Assembly: GCA_013398615.1 (NCBI GenBank)
Contig: VZSR01003807.1
Span: 40,440,578-40,504,577 of the forward strand
DNA: 64,000 bases
Source of the DNA: Brachypodius melanocephalos
Lineage: Eukaryota > Chordata > Aves > Passeriformes > Pycnonotidae
Direction of reading: 5' to 3'
Part shown: in pieces, positions 51,161-63,900 of the stretch
Layout: each line of letters starts with the position of its first letter
How positions within the stretch are numbered: position 1 is the first letter of the stretch
Position numbers and translations under genes: made by a program
Notes under the pieces: generated by a model
The model's database searches: none
Told to the model about the DNA's origin: nothing
The model's input: only the letters and a program-made list of their open reading frames with translations

Positions 51161-54100
51161 GTTGTAAGACTCACCTTCCCTACTGCATTTATTTGTTAGA
51201 GTTCTCTTTCTCATCCCCAATGACACTTTGTCCTGGAAAGCTGGAGTGTGGGTGGATTGGCTATTCCTATACAAAACCATTTAAATCATATCTCGGGCAT
51301 TTTTGTGGCTTAAAATGACTGGATTTAGTTTCACAATTCAAACAGCAATTGTTGTTTTCTTCACATAAATATCTTATTAATCTGCATGAGTGCCTTAATC
51401 TCATTCTTTTTTGGGACATTCCCTTTCAAAAGATGAAAATCAGGCATTTGATTAAGTAACATTAGTTCTAATTTTTCATCACCTTTTGACACTTACTGTT
51501 ATAAAATATTTTCTTGTATAGTAGGACTCAGTACAGACTCTTAATCAACAAAATTCTCTCACAGTAAATTACTTAAGGCAGTGACAGTAAGACTGAAGTA
51601 AGGAGTGCCATTTTGTCTGTGAATTAAGAAGCTGTGTATTGACATAATCTCACACATATATCTCCAAATAAGAAGCGGAGACTATTACATCAGATCCAAA
51701 TTTTTGACAGTGGTGTCCATTAGCATCTTGAAAATGAACCATGCAAAGAGAGGCTCGGTTGTAAATGTGGCCTGTGCAGTGTGCTGGCTGTGTGGTTCAT
51801 CTGTGGAACTCCAATACATGAAGCAGGAAGAGCAAAATATTGGCCTGCTGAAAAGAGAACTAAGCTTGGCTTATGCATAAAGACTCAGAGTGAAATAATT
51901 TTCAGGCCTCATGGCATGAGTCAACCACTTATTATTCAGATTTATGCAAAAACCTGTAGGCTTTTTCTAATAGTCTTTTGATTATGTACACCGTTTTTAA
52001 AGTATCTCATACTCGCTATTCTCAAGTAATAGTGGAAGCTGCAGAATATTAATGTAATTTAACAATTCCTATGGTCTGAGTACAGGAAGAAAGCAATTTC
52101 ATAATGAAAAATGGTATTTTCTAAAATTTACATACAGTTTACTGGTACAAGTGATGATTGAAGGAATATTCATTTGCAGTGTTGATATTAATCTTGAGGA
52201 GAAATTGTTTATGGTCACTGACCCTTTCTTCCTCTTTGCTACAGAAGTGAAACTTCAAAGTTTAAATATTAAAAATCCGCATAAGAATATTAGAGAAGGT
52301 TTTAAAAACAGTATGATGATCATTTTTACTTCCAAAGGATAATTGCCTCTTGGAGCATCTCAGCAAGATCTTACTTGAGTCCAGAGGTGTGGGCAGATCG
52401 TTTAAAGCTGTGGGTCTCAAAGACAAGGTAAGGTGTAACTGTCTGCACAAGAGACTTCAGACATGGTCTGTTCTGAGCAGGAAGGTGTGTTGTGGGGGAA
52501 ATAAATGACAAAGAGGAAGTATCTCTTATTTGCTTCTTGATCTAGAACTTTCTACCAGTTTTAAGAAAACCTTGTGCTTATTTTCTACACAAACATCAAA
52601 AGTGAACTCTATGCGAAACTAAACATAACTCAGGATAGTAATCCTGTATGTTATCCTTGAAATTTATCTGACTCTGAAGGCAGAATAATTAGCCAAATTA
52701 ATGACTGTAAGCAACTACGTGTTTGTACGATCAGATGCTAAAGCACTGGATGGGTATCTTATGCTCTATATTGTAATTCAAGAAAATCTGAATTAGGAAT
52801 CATGGACAGAAAATCTGTGGGCTAAGAAGTGAAATTTTGATTATTGGCCATGTAACAACAATTGGTCTAGAAAAAGTAAAATTATATCCATGTATACCTA
52901 CACACCATTTTCATTTAAGACTGTTCACCGACTTTTCGGTTTGTTGAAGGGCTTATTTGTGAGATTTAATTCTTGTACAGTAGAAATACTCCAAAGGTTT
53001 TACTTTGTATAGGCCTTCAGAGGTCCTTTATTCTCGATCCATGTACAATAATCAAGGGTGTCAAGTCCTCTGAACTGTGGAGAATCCTGACTTAGTTTCG
53101 CTCCTAGCAAAACCTAGGGGAATGGTCTATGAACGGAATCAGAAACTGTGCTCTTCTTATGTTCACCATAAATTGCTTTTCAACTTCATGGAAAGCTCCT
53201 TGCATATTTAAAGATAAAGCCTGCAAAGATTAAGTGATCCACTGATTATTTGTATATAGTTGGAGCTGTTTGTGTCTTCTGAATATTTTATAAAGAATTG
53301 GTTATCCTAAAAATAATGTCATTTGAGACCTTCCATATTAGCTGCTGTTTTTAACCAAGCAATTAGACACATTAAGATTTTGCCCATTTCTTTCTGTTAA
53401 GAGGTATTTGTCAGCCTTAAGTCTTTCTACACATTTGAGCTAAACCAAAACTTTTGTAAGAAGAATTGTTTGCACAGGAACCTGCTTTCACATTTTTCCA
53501 GGCAGGGTGAAGGGAGTGACTGAAAGACACCATCAAAGAGGAGGGAGACTAGGACAACCTGTAGTTCCTTGGCACCAATGGTTTGCTGGCTAGTATGGAT
53601 GGAGAATGTTACCCAAACACCTCTGTTCATAGACTGCTGCTGTTACACTGCTAGCAGAAGGAAATGTTACATTTTCTCATTCTTTCTTTACACTTTCTCT
53701 TTTTCACTATAGCAATGAAAAACATTAGCCATTTCCCCTTTCTAAACATGTCTGTCCCCTACTCCCCACCCTTTAAATTCAGATGAAATTCAGTCTAGTG
53801 CAGAAGGAAAAGCTACATCTACTGCAGCCTTAGGCAGGGACTCATCGCCAGACATCTTGTCCATACCAGTATAAATCAATTTTTAAAGACTTTACAAGAG
53901 ATACTGAAGAATCATGCTGTTAGAGTGCAGAACAGTGTTTGCTCACCTCTATAAAATTAGTGGGTTTCCTCTAATATAAAAATTCTAATGCAACTGTAGC
54001 GTAACATACTCAAAGAAATTAGATTCGTACTCTTTTTTTTCCTTGCTGGAACAAATTCCTTTTTCTTGTGTATTCCTTAAAAGTGTTTTTAATGAAAAAC

Positions 54101-56904
54101 TCATGCAGGCTTCAAATTATAGAGCAGTTTTGCAGTATAATGAGCCTTCTGATTATTACTAAAACTCAGCTCCTAAAGAAGTTGTTTATATGTTGAGTTA
54201 TTAATTTTACATTTTAGGAATTGGTACTATGGAGAGAACAAAACTAGAAGTGGTGACAATGAAGCAAAACCCCATTCTTATTTTGCAGGTATTGAAGTTT
54301 CTGTAATGCTTTTGTATTTTACTCATGATGTCTATAAAGCTCCTATAGTCGATTTGTACACTTAATTTGCAAATGGCCGTCTGTTTTCCTTTTTTCATCT
54401 GTCTAAACATGATTGATAATATTCAATAAACAAAACAGAAGATGTAAAATCCAAGGCCTCTTACCTGTGTAATAGTACCAGTATATTGTAACTATGTATA
54501 TGTATTTTACTGAATACATCAGTGTATGTATTTTGTACTGACATACCAAACAGTGGTACAGCTTTCAGTTGATTCAAATGAACTGATTTAGATCAATTTC
54601 ATAAAAGGGAAAATAAATAGTTGACCACTTTGTTCCCAGAAAAAAGTTCCTAATCAGAGTGAATAGAAGAATTCTGTGACCTAAACTGGCAAAAAATAAT
54701 GTCACAATAAGTTACCACATGTAAGCACTGTAAAATACTGTATGCAAGACTTAAGTAATTGTCAATGCATACACATGTTTCTAAAACTCTGTTAAAATCC
54801 CTATGTAATACGAAATGCATACAAATAGAAAAGTATCTTTCTTTCTTAGTGGATGTTCCTTTGTAAAATATAGTAATTAATACTCTGGTGGAAAAAAAAG
54901 CACCTGTTCTTCCCCTATTAATCTAATTGTCAGTTCTCTTCAGGTAGAAGTCAGAATAATTTCTGTTAAAATGTTTAATATAATTGATCAAACTTTTATC
55001 CTTGCTAAGTCTCTTTCTTTGTTAAATTAGAATCAACTCATGTTCACAGTCCAAAGCCTGAATATATTAAGTTCCGTGTGGGTCAGGTAATAATTCACAG
55101 AAGATCTGGCTACTCAGGAGTCATTGTAGGATGGGATGTAAAAGCTAACACTCTAGAAGAACAACTGCAACCCAGATATTCTCCAGTGAAACAGGTTTGA
55201 ATGTACTAAACTCCTGCTTTATTAATATATGCACACAATAACTCAGGTTAAAATACCCTGAGAAACACTGTTACAGACCAACTTCCTGCTGTCCTAGTGG
55301 GAAATACTCCAGAGTTCTGTATCACCTGTGCAGCTGAGTGGTACCTTTGCTGCTTTTGCACTGTGGTCCCAGTACAGCTTGGTTTTTACACCACTGAGAG
55401 GCTAAGCTTTGCTGGTCAGGGCTGTAGTGGGCATATCTCAAATAAAAACTAAAAACTACTCACTTTTTATACACAGTGTTATATTTAAAATACCAGTGTC
55501 AACTTATGATGTCTAAATGGATTTCTCCTGCTGTGTTACTAAAGTTGAGATGCAGTTAAGTCCTTTATCTGGTTATCCATAATTGGTGGCATCTTCACTG
55601 CACCTAAGAAATGCAAGTAATCCTGTGTTTAATCCATTACACTGAGAAAGCAATGTTTTTGAGGATCTGGTTATTTGGCATGTAAATCTATTAAAAACCA
55701 CATTTTTGTTAGAATTCTTAAAGCCTTTGAATTTCTCTTGCTTAAGTCCTTGTATTTGAAAATCAGATGCTAAAGCTTTGTTGACAGTGCTAATCTGGTA
55801 ATGCAATGCTGCATACTCTGCATGCCACTGACATGCTGCTCAAGTGCCAGGAAGACACTAAGTCAGAGGACTGAAAATGAGGAAAACATAAAAATCTTCG
55901 CCTATAGCAGAAAATTCATGTTCAGCTGGGAACTGACATTCAGACTCATTTTGTATATTTGGTTCTTTCCCTGATGTAATTTTATCCAACTGTTGCTCAT
56001 GTTTGGCTTCTAAAACACCTCCATCCTTGCTTACTTTTCTCCTCTCAGTAGTGTTATCACCAGCTGAACCCTCAAGAATTTCCCAGCACACACTGATTAT
56101 TTTTATGTACCTTCAATTGTTCTGCTGTCCCAGCAGCCTTGTGTTCATCTTTATTAATTTTAAGAGCAATGACAAGGGGGTTAAGTAACTGTTGTTGGTT
56201 TGGGGTTTTAATTGCCTTTGCCTATCATGTTATAAGCACCTTGCAAAATGCCTTCTGACCTTTAGGCAGCAGCTTAGTAAGCTTGGTCCTTGTAAATCCC
56301 TCAAAACACCAGCCAGGTTCTCAGCCAAACTTTTCCTTGGCTTCCTCTGACTTCAGATCTTTACAAAATCACTGGGCAGAGGCCACTGCCTGTTCATTGA
56401 TCAATACTGATGGCTTCATAAACTCCATCTGTATTCATCCACCACTTTTTTGTGTTTAGATTGTGGGTTACTTTGGGCAGGAATGTTTATGGATAGCAGT
56501 GAATATCATGGCCCATATTCCCTGGCCAAGGATTTGTTTTCATAGGCACTTCTTTGTTGGAAGATTCATATATATACACATAGAAGTTGCCTCAGCTCTC
56601 TCCAGATCGGCACCATGGCTCTTGGAGGTGGCATTATGTTCTGAACTTGTCCTTTCCTCTCTGGAGTTCAGCTGTCACTTGTGAAGGAAGAAGGGTGGCA
56701 GCAGATGGCCATGGAAACTATGTACAAAAAGCAAGGGTATTGTAAGTCTCGTTTCTTGCAAGGTCTGTGGGAAAAAAAAAGGTTAATTAAACTCCTGACT
56801 CTTAAAAATGTTTCAGATATGCCAAGAACTTCATGTGTTGCAGTTCTGATTGCTTTATATTTAATTCTGACATTGGTAAAAGCATAAAAATGAACTGGAT
56901 GTAT

Positions 56905-56951
<47 letters not shown>

Positions 56952-59134
56952 TGTATCTTGAGTGGATTTAGGTTCTGTAAGCTCACTGAAAGTTAATTGA
57001 TTATAATATGTAACCTTTAGTCATCTTCTCTCTTTGAGGCTATTTATTTTCTTTCTATTTTTACAGGATCTAAAAGATACTCCTCACTATCGAATTCTAA
57101 TTAACAAAGCAAATGGATTTGGCAAATCTACAGCTTATGTTCCTGAGGAAGAGATAACAGTTGTTATGGGATTAGAGGTAGTATTTATTTTTATTCAGTT
57201 GCAACTTGATTGTTATCCTGTACGTTTAAAAGTTGGCTGACCTTTGGCTTAATAGATACTATCTAGGATGCAAAGTTAGTGAAAACTAATAGAGAAAGCA
57301 GATAAACAAATTACTGCTGTACTTTCTATCATGTGTTTTTGGAAGCCGAAAAATTACCAAACTCAGGTACCACCCACTTTAAAGTACCCAGCTGCTGAGG
57401 TTTTTAAGTGTTTCCGCAACTTGATCTCCATTATGTGTAGGCTGTTGCAGATGCAGACTTTTGTTTTGTGATTTCTGGGGATCAAGCAAAATATGTTGGT
57501 TTCTCAATTCTACTCTGAAAATCCTGCATTTCAAACAGCTCCTGCTCAGCTGCTGCCCAGACTGAAGAATGTCTCCTTTCTTAACGGCAAAATTCCTTGG
57601 GAGCCAAAAATTCTGGTTTTTGTATCAGGGTTGAAGAAGTAGCTTTTGATTCCCAGCTTATGCAAGGCACACACGATTTTTAAACTAGTCTGAGACTCTG
57701 ATCCAGAAAACAGCCTTCAGGCATGCATGCCACACACAGCTGGCTTTTTGCAGGGGACCCCTATGGTGTTGTGGATGCCTTCTTTGTGGATAGTGGCAGG
57801 GTATGTGTTCAAAATAACAGCAAGTAGGTGAAACCTAACAGGAGAGGCTTGGTCTAGTCAACAGAGCATATTCAAATTGGTATCCTCTGCCTTCTGGGTA
57901 AACCTCTCAAAGGAATTGTGTAAGTCAGACCGGCCTGAAGACTCTCCATGCTCTCTTCTCAAAACTGTGCCACTGCACATAAAGGACCCCTCTCAATCAC
58001 AATGTGACATGATCACTTCTTTTATTTGGGAGAAGCCTTAGTTCAGTCCATTCTGTTTTAGCCACCAATTGTAATATAGAATATGCCAACATGCCTGAAT
58101 TTAGGAGCAGAAACTATGCTGTTCCACATGAGTATCATCAATATTTAAAACTGGATTCTGCCCACTGTCTAAAAAATGCACCTTTCACTATGCCAGTTAG
58201 CTGGCTACTTTCAGTTTCCTTTATATTCCATGGGGAGAAACAGATACTTCATCTTAAATATATACCTTGTGGAAGTAGCTTTTAAGGTATTAAACGGTTT
58301 TATTCACCTGCATAGCAGGTTAATTCTCCACACAGATTATTAGAGAAACTGTTGGTAACAAGCTCACAAAACCAGGTATTTCAAAGTTGTCAGGATGAGA
58401 TTAGTAACTCAGATGGTGAGTCATGCCTCAAGTTCAAGATCTGTAGATTGCCCTCACTCAGCCTTTTGTACAGCCTATATGGGAACAGTAATTTCTTGAA
58501 GAGTTGAGAGATCAGAAAATGCTTAGACTTGTCATGATCCTTTCCCAGCTGACAGTTCTGAACCACTCACTGTGGAGTTCCTGCATCAAGACAAGGCTTG
58601 GATTGTCCTTGGTGGGTTTGCATCTTCATGTTGGACCTAAGGCCATCACCTGGGTCTGTCTTCACCATTTCCCCCACTGCTTCTGCTGCCTCATTGGATT
58701 AGATAACTGATCCAGCCAAAAGAAATACCAAATACCTCTAACAGCAACACAAGTGGGAACTACTTCAGTAAGAAACAGTGCTGATTTTAAACACTGATGC
58801 TGGTGTAAATCTAGCTTGTAACATCTCACGAGAACTGTTCAACACATGTAAATTACTTGGAGAGAGCTGCTATTCTGATGACAGAAATTTGGTTATGGTA
58901 CACAGAAAATTCCATTGAAAGTACCTCTATGTACATTAAAAACTCATCAGGAGTTTTCAAACAGTGTAGTAACCACAATAATTAATTTAAGTATCATCAA
59001 TTCTGATGCTTCTTTAACTTGATTTTTTTTTTCCTCAGGTGTATCACCCTGATATGGAAACCTACTTCAGTGGATATGATGGATCAAAATACATTATGCA
59101 GCCATGGTTGAAAAAACTCTACCCTCATGACTGA
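51036..59134 (+). CDS. YccV-like domain protein, 218 residues, six coding exons
   Basis: Coding exons: 51036-51160, 52338-52427, 54218-54288, 55031-55194, 57067-57177, 59039-59134. Phases match at all five junctions. Residues 1-28 (MPHINAAAALQISVLLFALP onward) form a hydrophobic segment like a signal anchor or signal peptide. NKT at residues 79-81 is a possible glycosylation sequon. Residues about 107-213 form a YccV-like domain, with VGQVIIHRRSGYSGVIVGWD, then HYRILINKANGFG, YVPEEEI and HPDMETYFSGYDGSKYI. This is close to the C-terminal domain of FBXO21; POLDIP2 has a more distant copy. Bacterial YccV/HspQ relates to hemimethylated DNA binding and protease specificity. The function here is unknown, and there is no F-box. 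The start was chosen as the first in-frame ATG after a good acceptor. Confidence 0.85.
52338..52427 (+). CDS. YccV-like gene, coding exon 2
   Basis: The acceptor is ttccaaag and the donor is CAAG|gtaagg. It encodes IIASWSISARSYLSPEVWAD and then RLKLWVSKTR. Confidence 0.8.
54218..54288 (+). CDS. YccV-like gene, coding exon 3
   Basis: The acceptor is cattttag and the donor is GCAG|gtattg. It encodes NWYYGENKTRSGDNEAKPHS and then YFA. The phases (2 in, 1 out) force this frame. Confidence 0.8.
55031..55194 (+). CDS. YccV-like gene, coding exon 4, domain start
   Basis: The acceptor is aaattag and the donor is ACAG|gtttga. It encodes ESTHVHSPKPEYIKF and then the opening strands of the YccV-like domain, to QPRYSPVKQ. 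Confidence 0.88.
56903..56954 (+). repeat. (AC)n(AT)n(AC)n microsatellite
   Basis: An AC run is followed by about ten AT units and a short second AC run. Likely polymorphic. Confidence 0.97.
57067..57177 (+). CDS. YccV-like gene, coding exon 5
   Basis: The acceptor is tttttacag and the donor is GAG|gtagta; 37 codons. It encodes DLKDTPHYRILINKANGFGK and then YVPEEEITVVMGLE. Confidence 0.88.
59039..59134 (+). CDS. YccV-like gene, last coding exon
   Basis: The acceptor is ttcctcag. It encodes VYHPDMETYFSGYDGSKYIM and then QPWLKKLYPHD, with stop TGA at 59132-59134. The HPD...YF...YI pattern matches the end of the FBXO21 domain. Confidence 0.9.
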   Translation: MYHPDMETYFSGYDGSKYIMQPWLKKLYPHD

Positions 59135-59238
59135 GGACTTCAGTGTCTGTACATGTAATGTACATCCAGACAACAGATGTCCTTTTTAAACTTAAGCAAA
59201 GAGACTCCAGGATAAAATGTGTATTTTTCCTGTGATGA

Positions 59239-59244
59239 AATAAA
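59239..59244 (+). terminator. Poly(A) signal of the YccV-like gene
   Basis: AATAAA, 105 bases after the stop, giving a very short 3' UTR. Confidence 0.8.
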
Positions 59245-59561
59245 ACATTCCTAAGTAGGTTTTATGTTGAACATTCAATTTTGTCAGAAGCAAACACACT
59301 GCATGTTCAGTTTGCCAGGACTCCGCAATGAGGATTAATTCCTTTTCAGTTTTGGGAGGAAAGGTGTAAATGTAGCACAGTTTCAGCTGCGAGTGCCAAA
59401 TGTTTGGCACATAAATATCTGGCTGTTTTACAGGGCCCAGGAAACAAAAACAAGCAGCTATGAAATGTATTTTCAGAATTAACCGTAACCTTAATTTTAG
59501 GGGTAGACTTACCATAAGAATGAAGTAAAAAAAATCAAACAGCACAAGAAAGCGTACAAAC

Positions 59562-59567
59562 TTTATT
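59562..59567 (-). terminator. IRAK1BP1: Poly(A) signal of IRAK1BP1
   Basis: The - strand reads TTAATAAAGTTTG, with AATAAA about 30 bases after the IRAK1BP1 stop. The 3' UTR would be under 70 bases. Confidence 0.8.
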
Positions 59568-59593
59568 AAGAAATGTCCAGGATTTGAAGGTTT

Positions 59594-59858
59594 CTAGAGC
59601 AACTTGTTTCTCCTGTTTTCTTTTCCCTTTATCTCAAACACAGCAAACACTCTACAAGAAGCATAAGCAGTAGCATTCTCGATTCTTTCCTGCAGAGTCT
59701 GTGAATCAGCAGAGTGTGACAGGTCTATGTGGCCTCCCCATTCTTTTGTTTCTTCTTCTTTGATCAATAGAGGCTTTCCCAATGCCTGGCCAAACAGTCG
59801 GCAGACTTCCTGGGCTTTCCGGCGCGTGTTTCCAACGGCAGTGACACACACGTGACGG
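59594..59858 (-). CDS. IRAK1BP1: IRAK1BP1 last coding exon
   Basis: The acceptor is ctacctcccag on the - strand. The split Arg codon joins to RHVCVTAVGNTRRKAQEV. The open frame continues upstream to 60100, but that part is intron. Confidence 0.92.
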
Positions 59859-60991
59859 CTGGGAGGTAGAAGCAGCGGCACAATAACAAGCAGGTCCAAC
59901 TGACGCACCAGTGTAACTGCCAAGCTTTTTTTAATGTCGTGAGTTTCATAACTGCAGAGATGCTTAGGCACAGCACCTTCCCCCAGCTTCTGGGCTGCAG
60001 CTTGGGTATTGAGGGGAGAGGGTGTGCAGGAAGTGTCATCACCCTGACTGGTTCCGATGAGATCAAGCATTTCTAACACCTGCATGCTGCAGGCATCCAT
60101 GCTGAGTCATGCAGAGCAAGAGTTCAACTCCTGCTCCAGGCATTTCAATGGCTCAGCTGCAAGGCATACTAGCACCTGCTTAACCTCACTGGCCATTTTT
60201 CCTGATCTCTTGTAGGTACCTTTGACATTCACTTTTGGCATCTCTGGAACCTTTAGCAGCAGCTAATTAAGCTTGCTTCTTGGACCAGGCAGTTCTTTTC
60301 TTAAGAGGCAAAACTCCAACCAAGACTAAACTTCCTTCTGTCCCTCCCACTTAGTGGGAGAAGCCTGGACTGTGAATAGTCAACGCTTAGATCAAGATTG
60401 TGAGCTTCAGGGCAGTGTGTTTTGATGTTGAGGAAGTGCCACACAATGTTCTTTCCAGATCATGTCAGCAGCTAACAGTAATGGGAATTGGCAAGAGTAC
60501 TTAAAATTATCAACACCTGGTAACACACACGCACCCTCATGAATAAATACAAATGAAATCTACATGATGATGTAATCAAAACCAAATTATTTTGACCTAA
60601 GATTCAGAGCAGGTTATACTCCAGTGGAAATCAGTGGGACAATAATTTTTATTACATTCTGCTTTTGCACAGGGACAAGAACAAATGCTATCTTCTAGGC
60701 TGAACAGCATTAATTTATAAGTTATACTTAAATACTGAAATCTCTAACATAAATATTAATAGGTGTGAAGGAAACTACTTGCTCCCATTGCAAACAGCAT
60801 AAATTATGTATTCATATTAACTGAGGCTTATTAAGATTTCTGGTGTGTGAGAGAACTTACCGAAGGTTGTCTATGGCTTCTGGTGTATGGTAGAAATGAG
60901 GTGGACTGATGGTAATAGAGGTTCCTAACTTTTCAATGAGTAGATTGCAAACATTCTGCATTTTTCCGAAATCACTGAATATGAAACAGAC
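59594..60991 (-). CDS. IRAK1BP1: IRAK1BP1, last two coding exons
   Basis: Exons 60861-60991 and 59594-59858 join in frame (43 codons plus two bases, then one base plus 87 codons and stop). IRAK1BP1 (SIMPL) binds the kinase IRAK1 and modulates TNF/IL-1 to NF-kB signalling; the fold is the SIMPL/DUF541 type. Visible matches to the family are FGKMQNVCNLLIEKLGTSIT, SPPHFYHTPEAIDNLR, RKAQEVCRLFGQALGKPLLI and KEEETKEWGGHIDLS, ending in a basic tail (GKENRRNKLL). About 130 residues of a roughly 260-residue protein are here; earlier exons lie beyond 64000. I searched 61000-64000 for the preceding exon and did not find it. Confidence 0.93.
59859..60860 (-). other. IRAK1BP1: IRAK1BP1 last intron
   Basis: Roughly 1 kb, with no recognised element. 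Confidence 0.85.
60861..60991 (-). CDS. IRAK1BP1: IRAK1BP1 penultimate coding exon
   Basis: Read on the - strand, the acceptor is ttactcccag and the donor is TTCG|gtaagt. It encodes VCFIFSDFGKMQNVCNLLIE and then KLGTSITISPPHFYHTPEAIDNLR. Confidence 0.92.
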
Positions 60992-63900
60992 CTGGGAGTA
61001 AGTGAACAGACATCATGTCACATGAGTAATATTTTCATTTTCCACCATGACTCAACACTTTTTTTTAGATCAGTATAAGGCCAGACATCTACAAGGAAAC
61101 TAAAGATAATAGTCCTGTATATGACTCCAACATTCATGAACTTGTAAGACTTATATATAGCCCTAGAGCCTAGCATTAGGTTTGCAACAGAAAGAAGTCC
61201 ATTAAATGGTTTAAAACTGAGGCTTAAGAAATCTCTTTCTGATGAAATATGGCATTTTTGGTATGCAGACAATCTGAAGAATGAATGTGCTCCTTGGTGC
61301 ACATGACTAGATGCATCCTGGTTCATCCCTTCTCAGATTGTGAGATGTTAATTATGCAGAAGCCCATGCAAAATAATGTGGAAAACATTGTGCATGAAGG
61401 AAAACTACATTTTAATTCCAAGCATTAGGTTAAAGAAACCTCAGCTATGAGATTAAGCTAAGCTGAACCAAATTCAGCTTGCAGTGGGCTCCAAATCCCT
61501 TGTTGTTTGAACAGACTCACTGCAGTGCCAAGAGGGAACTAGGCACTTCAGACTTGGATTAAAAACAATTTAAACACCTAGCTGTCTCTGGCTTTAAGAA
61601 GCATTAAATGAAGATGCATTAGGAAATCAGGTCCTTCCCAAATGCTATGAAGCAGGAATCACTATCAGCATTGGGTCCAGAGCCCAACAGTTTTCCTGGG
61701 GGGAAATCCAGCCAGACAGCAACTTTCCAGGCAGGAGCCAGCTTTTCTCTGTAGCGAAGCACAGCTGCCAGGACTGAAGAAATGACACTGAGCTGATACA
61801 GCATCCATGAATCAGAAATCCTGGATCTTGTTTTAGAAAAAAAAAACCTCATCTTCACTTCCAGGACAATGCTCTCACCATGAGTCAGGTTCACTTCCTC
61901 TCTTATCCCTGACTCCCTTCTTTTTGCATACTAATACAGCTTCCACAGGAGTGGAAGAAGAAACCTGCAGTAAAGAAATTTATACTGCCAACACCTGTGA
62001 CATACAGTTGCCCCCATGGCTGCTGCAGTCTATGCATCACTCTACCCCAGAGAAGGGATATGACACAGAAATTCAAGTTACAGCATGTCAGCTGTTCTGC
62101 AGCAGCTTCCTGTGTGCATACCAGAGATTCACCTTGTGGGGAATGAGATAATTCAAGGAAGCTGAGTCTCTCAGTGAGCAAGGAGGGGGCTACTTTATAT
62201 ATAGAGTAAGGTAAAAAGGAGTTATTGACAATTATCACAAAGTAATTATTGCTCCCATCTTGTTACCCTTGATAGCCTTTTGGTGTAGTACCTGAACATT
62301 ATCCTGGTTTGTATCCTTGCACTGGTTCAGTGGCTCTGAAGGGTACAGTGTCAATTGAGCAGAGACTGAAGATGAGGCTACACCTAGAGTTTGTTCTTCA
62401 GTGGTAGTTCTTGCCATACATATAAAAAGCTTACACCCCCCTGTGATGTTTTGCCAAAAAACTGTCATAGCTGTATTTTGTGGAAAGTCTCACCATGAGG
62501 ACTGTCATAGTGTTTTCCAGATTGCCATGATCATTTATAAGATTTATTGCTTCTAGGGGATGAAAAAAAGAATGATGAAACAAAAGTACTATGGGTCTTA
62601 AGCAGGAGATAAATTGCTCAGATTGGAGCACTTCTGGGCACTCAGGAACTTCACTGTTAAAAAAGAAGCACTTGATCAGGTACCCCCAGGGGCAACTGAG
62701 CAAGAGCTGATTTTGCTGTTCCCCCTCCTAAAAAATCACAATTTTCATTTAGAGCTACATATAATAAATTCAACTTACAATTACAGAGAATACTTGAACA
62801 TTAAAATGCAAAGAAATGTTTTAACTTCATCAGTTATTAAGGTTAAAAGTGTGAAAAAGTAACGTGAGGCTGTGCAAAACTATTAGAGATGTTCCAAGGT
62901 TTGGATAAGGCTGTAAATGACAAGAGGTTATGTTTTATAAGGAGGCAAGTATATTAAAAAATGCACAAAACGAACATAATCTTCCTCCCATGAGACTGTC
63001 ATGCAATAAATGAACTATTATGATAAAGATATTATAGAGCTTTGTGATCTCATACACAACTTCATTCTTCTGCATATTTTCCTTTGTTACAGCATGAATT
63101 AAAATTATCTCCTTACAGCTGAAAGAATATCTTGAATTCTTCATTATACTTTTAAATAGCTATTTGCCTGGGAATTTTTCAGTCTTCTAAAAATTCTTTA
63201 CAGAAGACAAATGGTAAAGAGTTTATAGAATGAAGTAACACAGGAATTCCAAGACTTTACATACAACACAGATATAATGGCAAACTCTTTAACAGAGACG
63301 TGAGTAGAAGTGAGTTTTAAATTCATTTATATTGCTAAAGTAGGCAAACATTCTGGTCAATGGAACTTGATTGCTTTATGAAGCTGCACTAATGAAACAA
63401 GGATATACATAAAGGGAGAAGCAAGGAGAGACTAATCTCTGCATTAAGAGTGGCCACACTGCTACCTCAGCATGCAGGGCAGCCAAAACAGCAGCACTGT
63501 GGGTAGATTCCTCCAGTTCCAACCCCCGGGTCCCAGGCAACCACACAACCTTGCAACAGCAATTACAGCTGGTCCAAGCTGCTTACAAATCACCACGAAA
63601 TCCAAGCAATTAGCTTTTCACATATAACCCTTGTTGTATAAAAACTAATAGCAGAAGATACATAATTGGTTAAGTTACCCCTTAAGACTGAAGTTGTAAG
63701 CCTAAGCTTGTCTGTAGCCTAAACAATAATTAATATAATTAATAATAGAGTTTTATTAATTTTTAAGTACAGATAATCTAAAAAACATGTTGATTTAAGT
63801 TCTCAAGGTAGTAGGTGTCTCCACGAGGAAGCTGAAATCATTCAGAACACGACACTGATGCACACCATTTAACTATCTTAAGGCTAATTTTAAAATCCAA

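Larger units (their letters stand above)
51161..59038 (+). other. Introns of the YccV-like gene
   Basis: The five introns are 51161-52337, 52428-54217, 54289-55030, 55195-57066 and 57178-59038. They hold the (AC)n(AT)n(AC)n microsatellite at 56903-56954. No further gene was recognised. Confidence 0.8.

Noticed and set aside
59859..60100. Upstream part of the 168-residue - strand frame, including its ATG
   Set aside because: Family comparison and the acceptor at 59859-59863 show that coding begins at 59858; the rest is intron.
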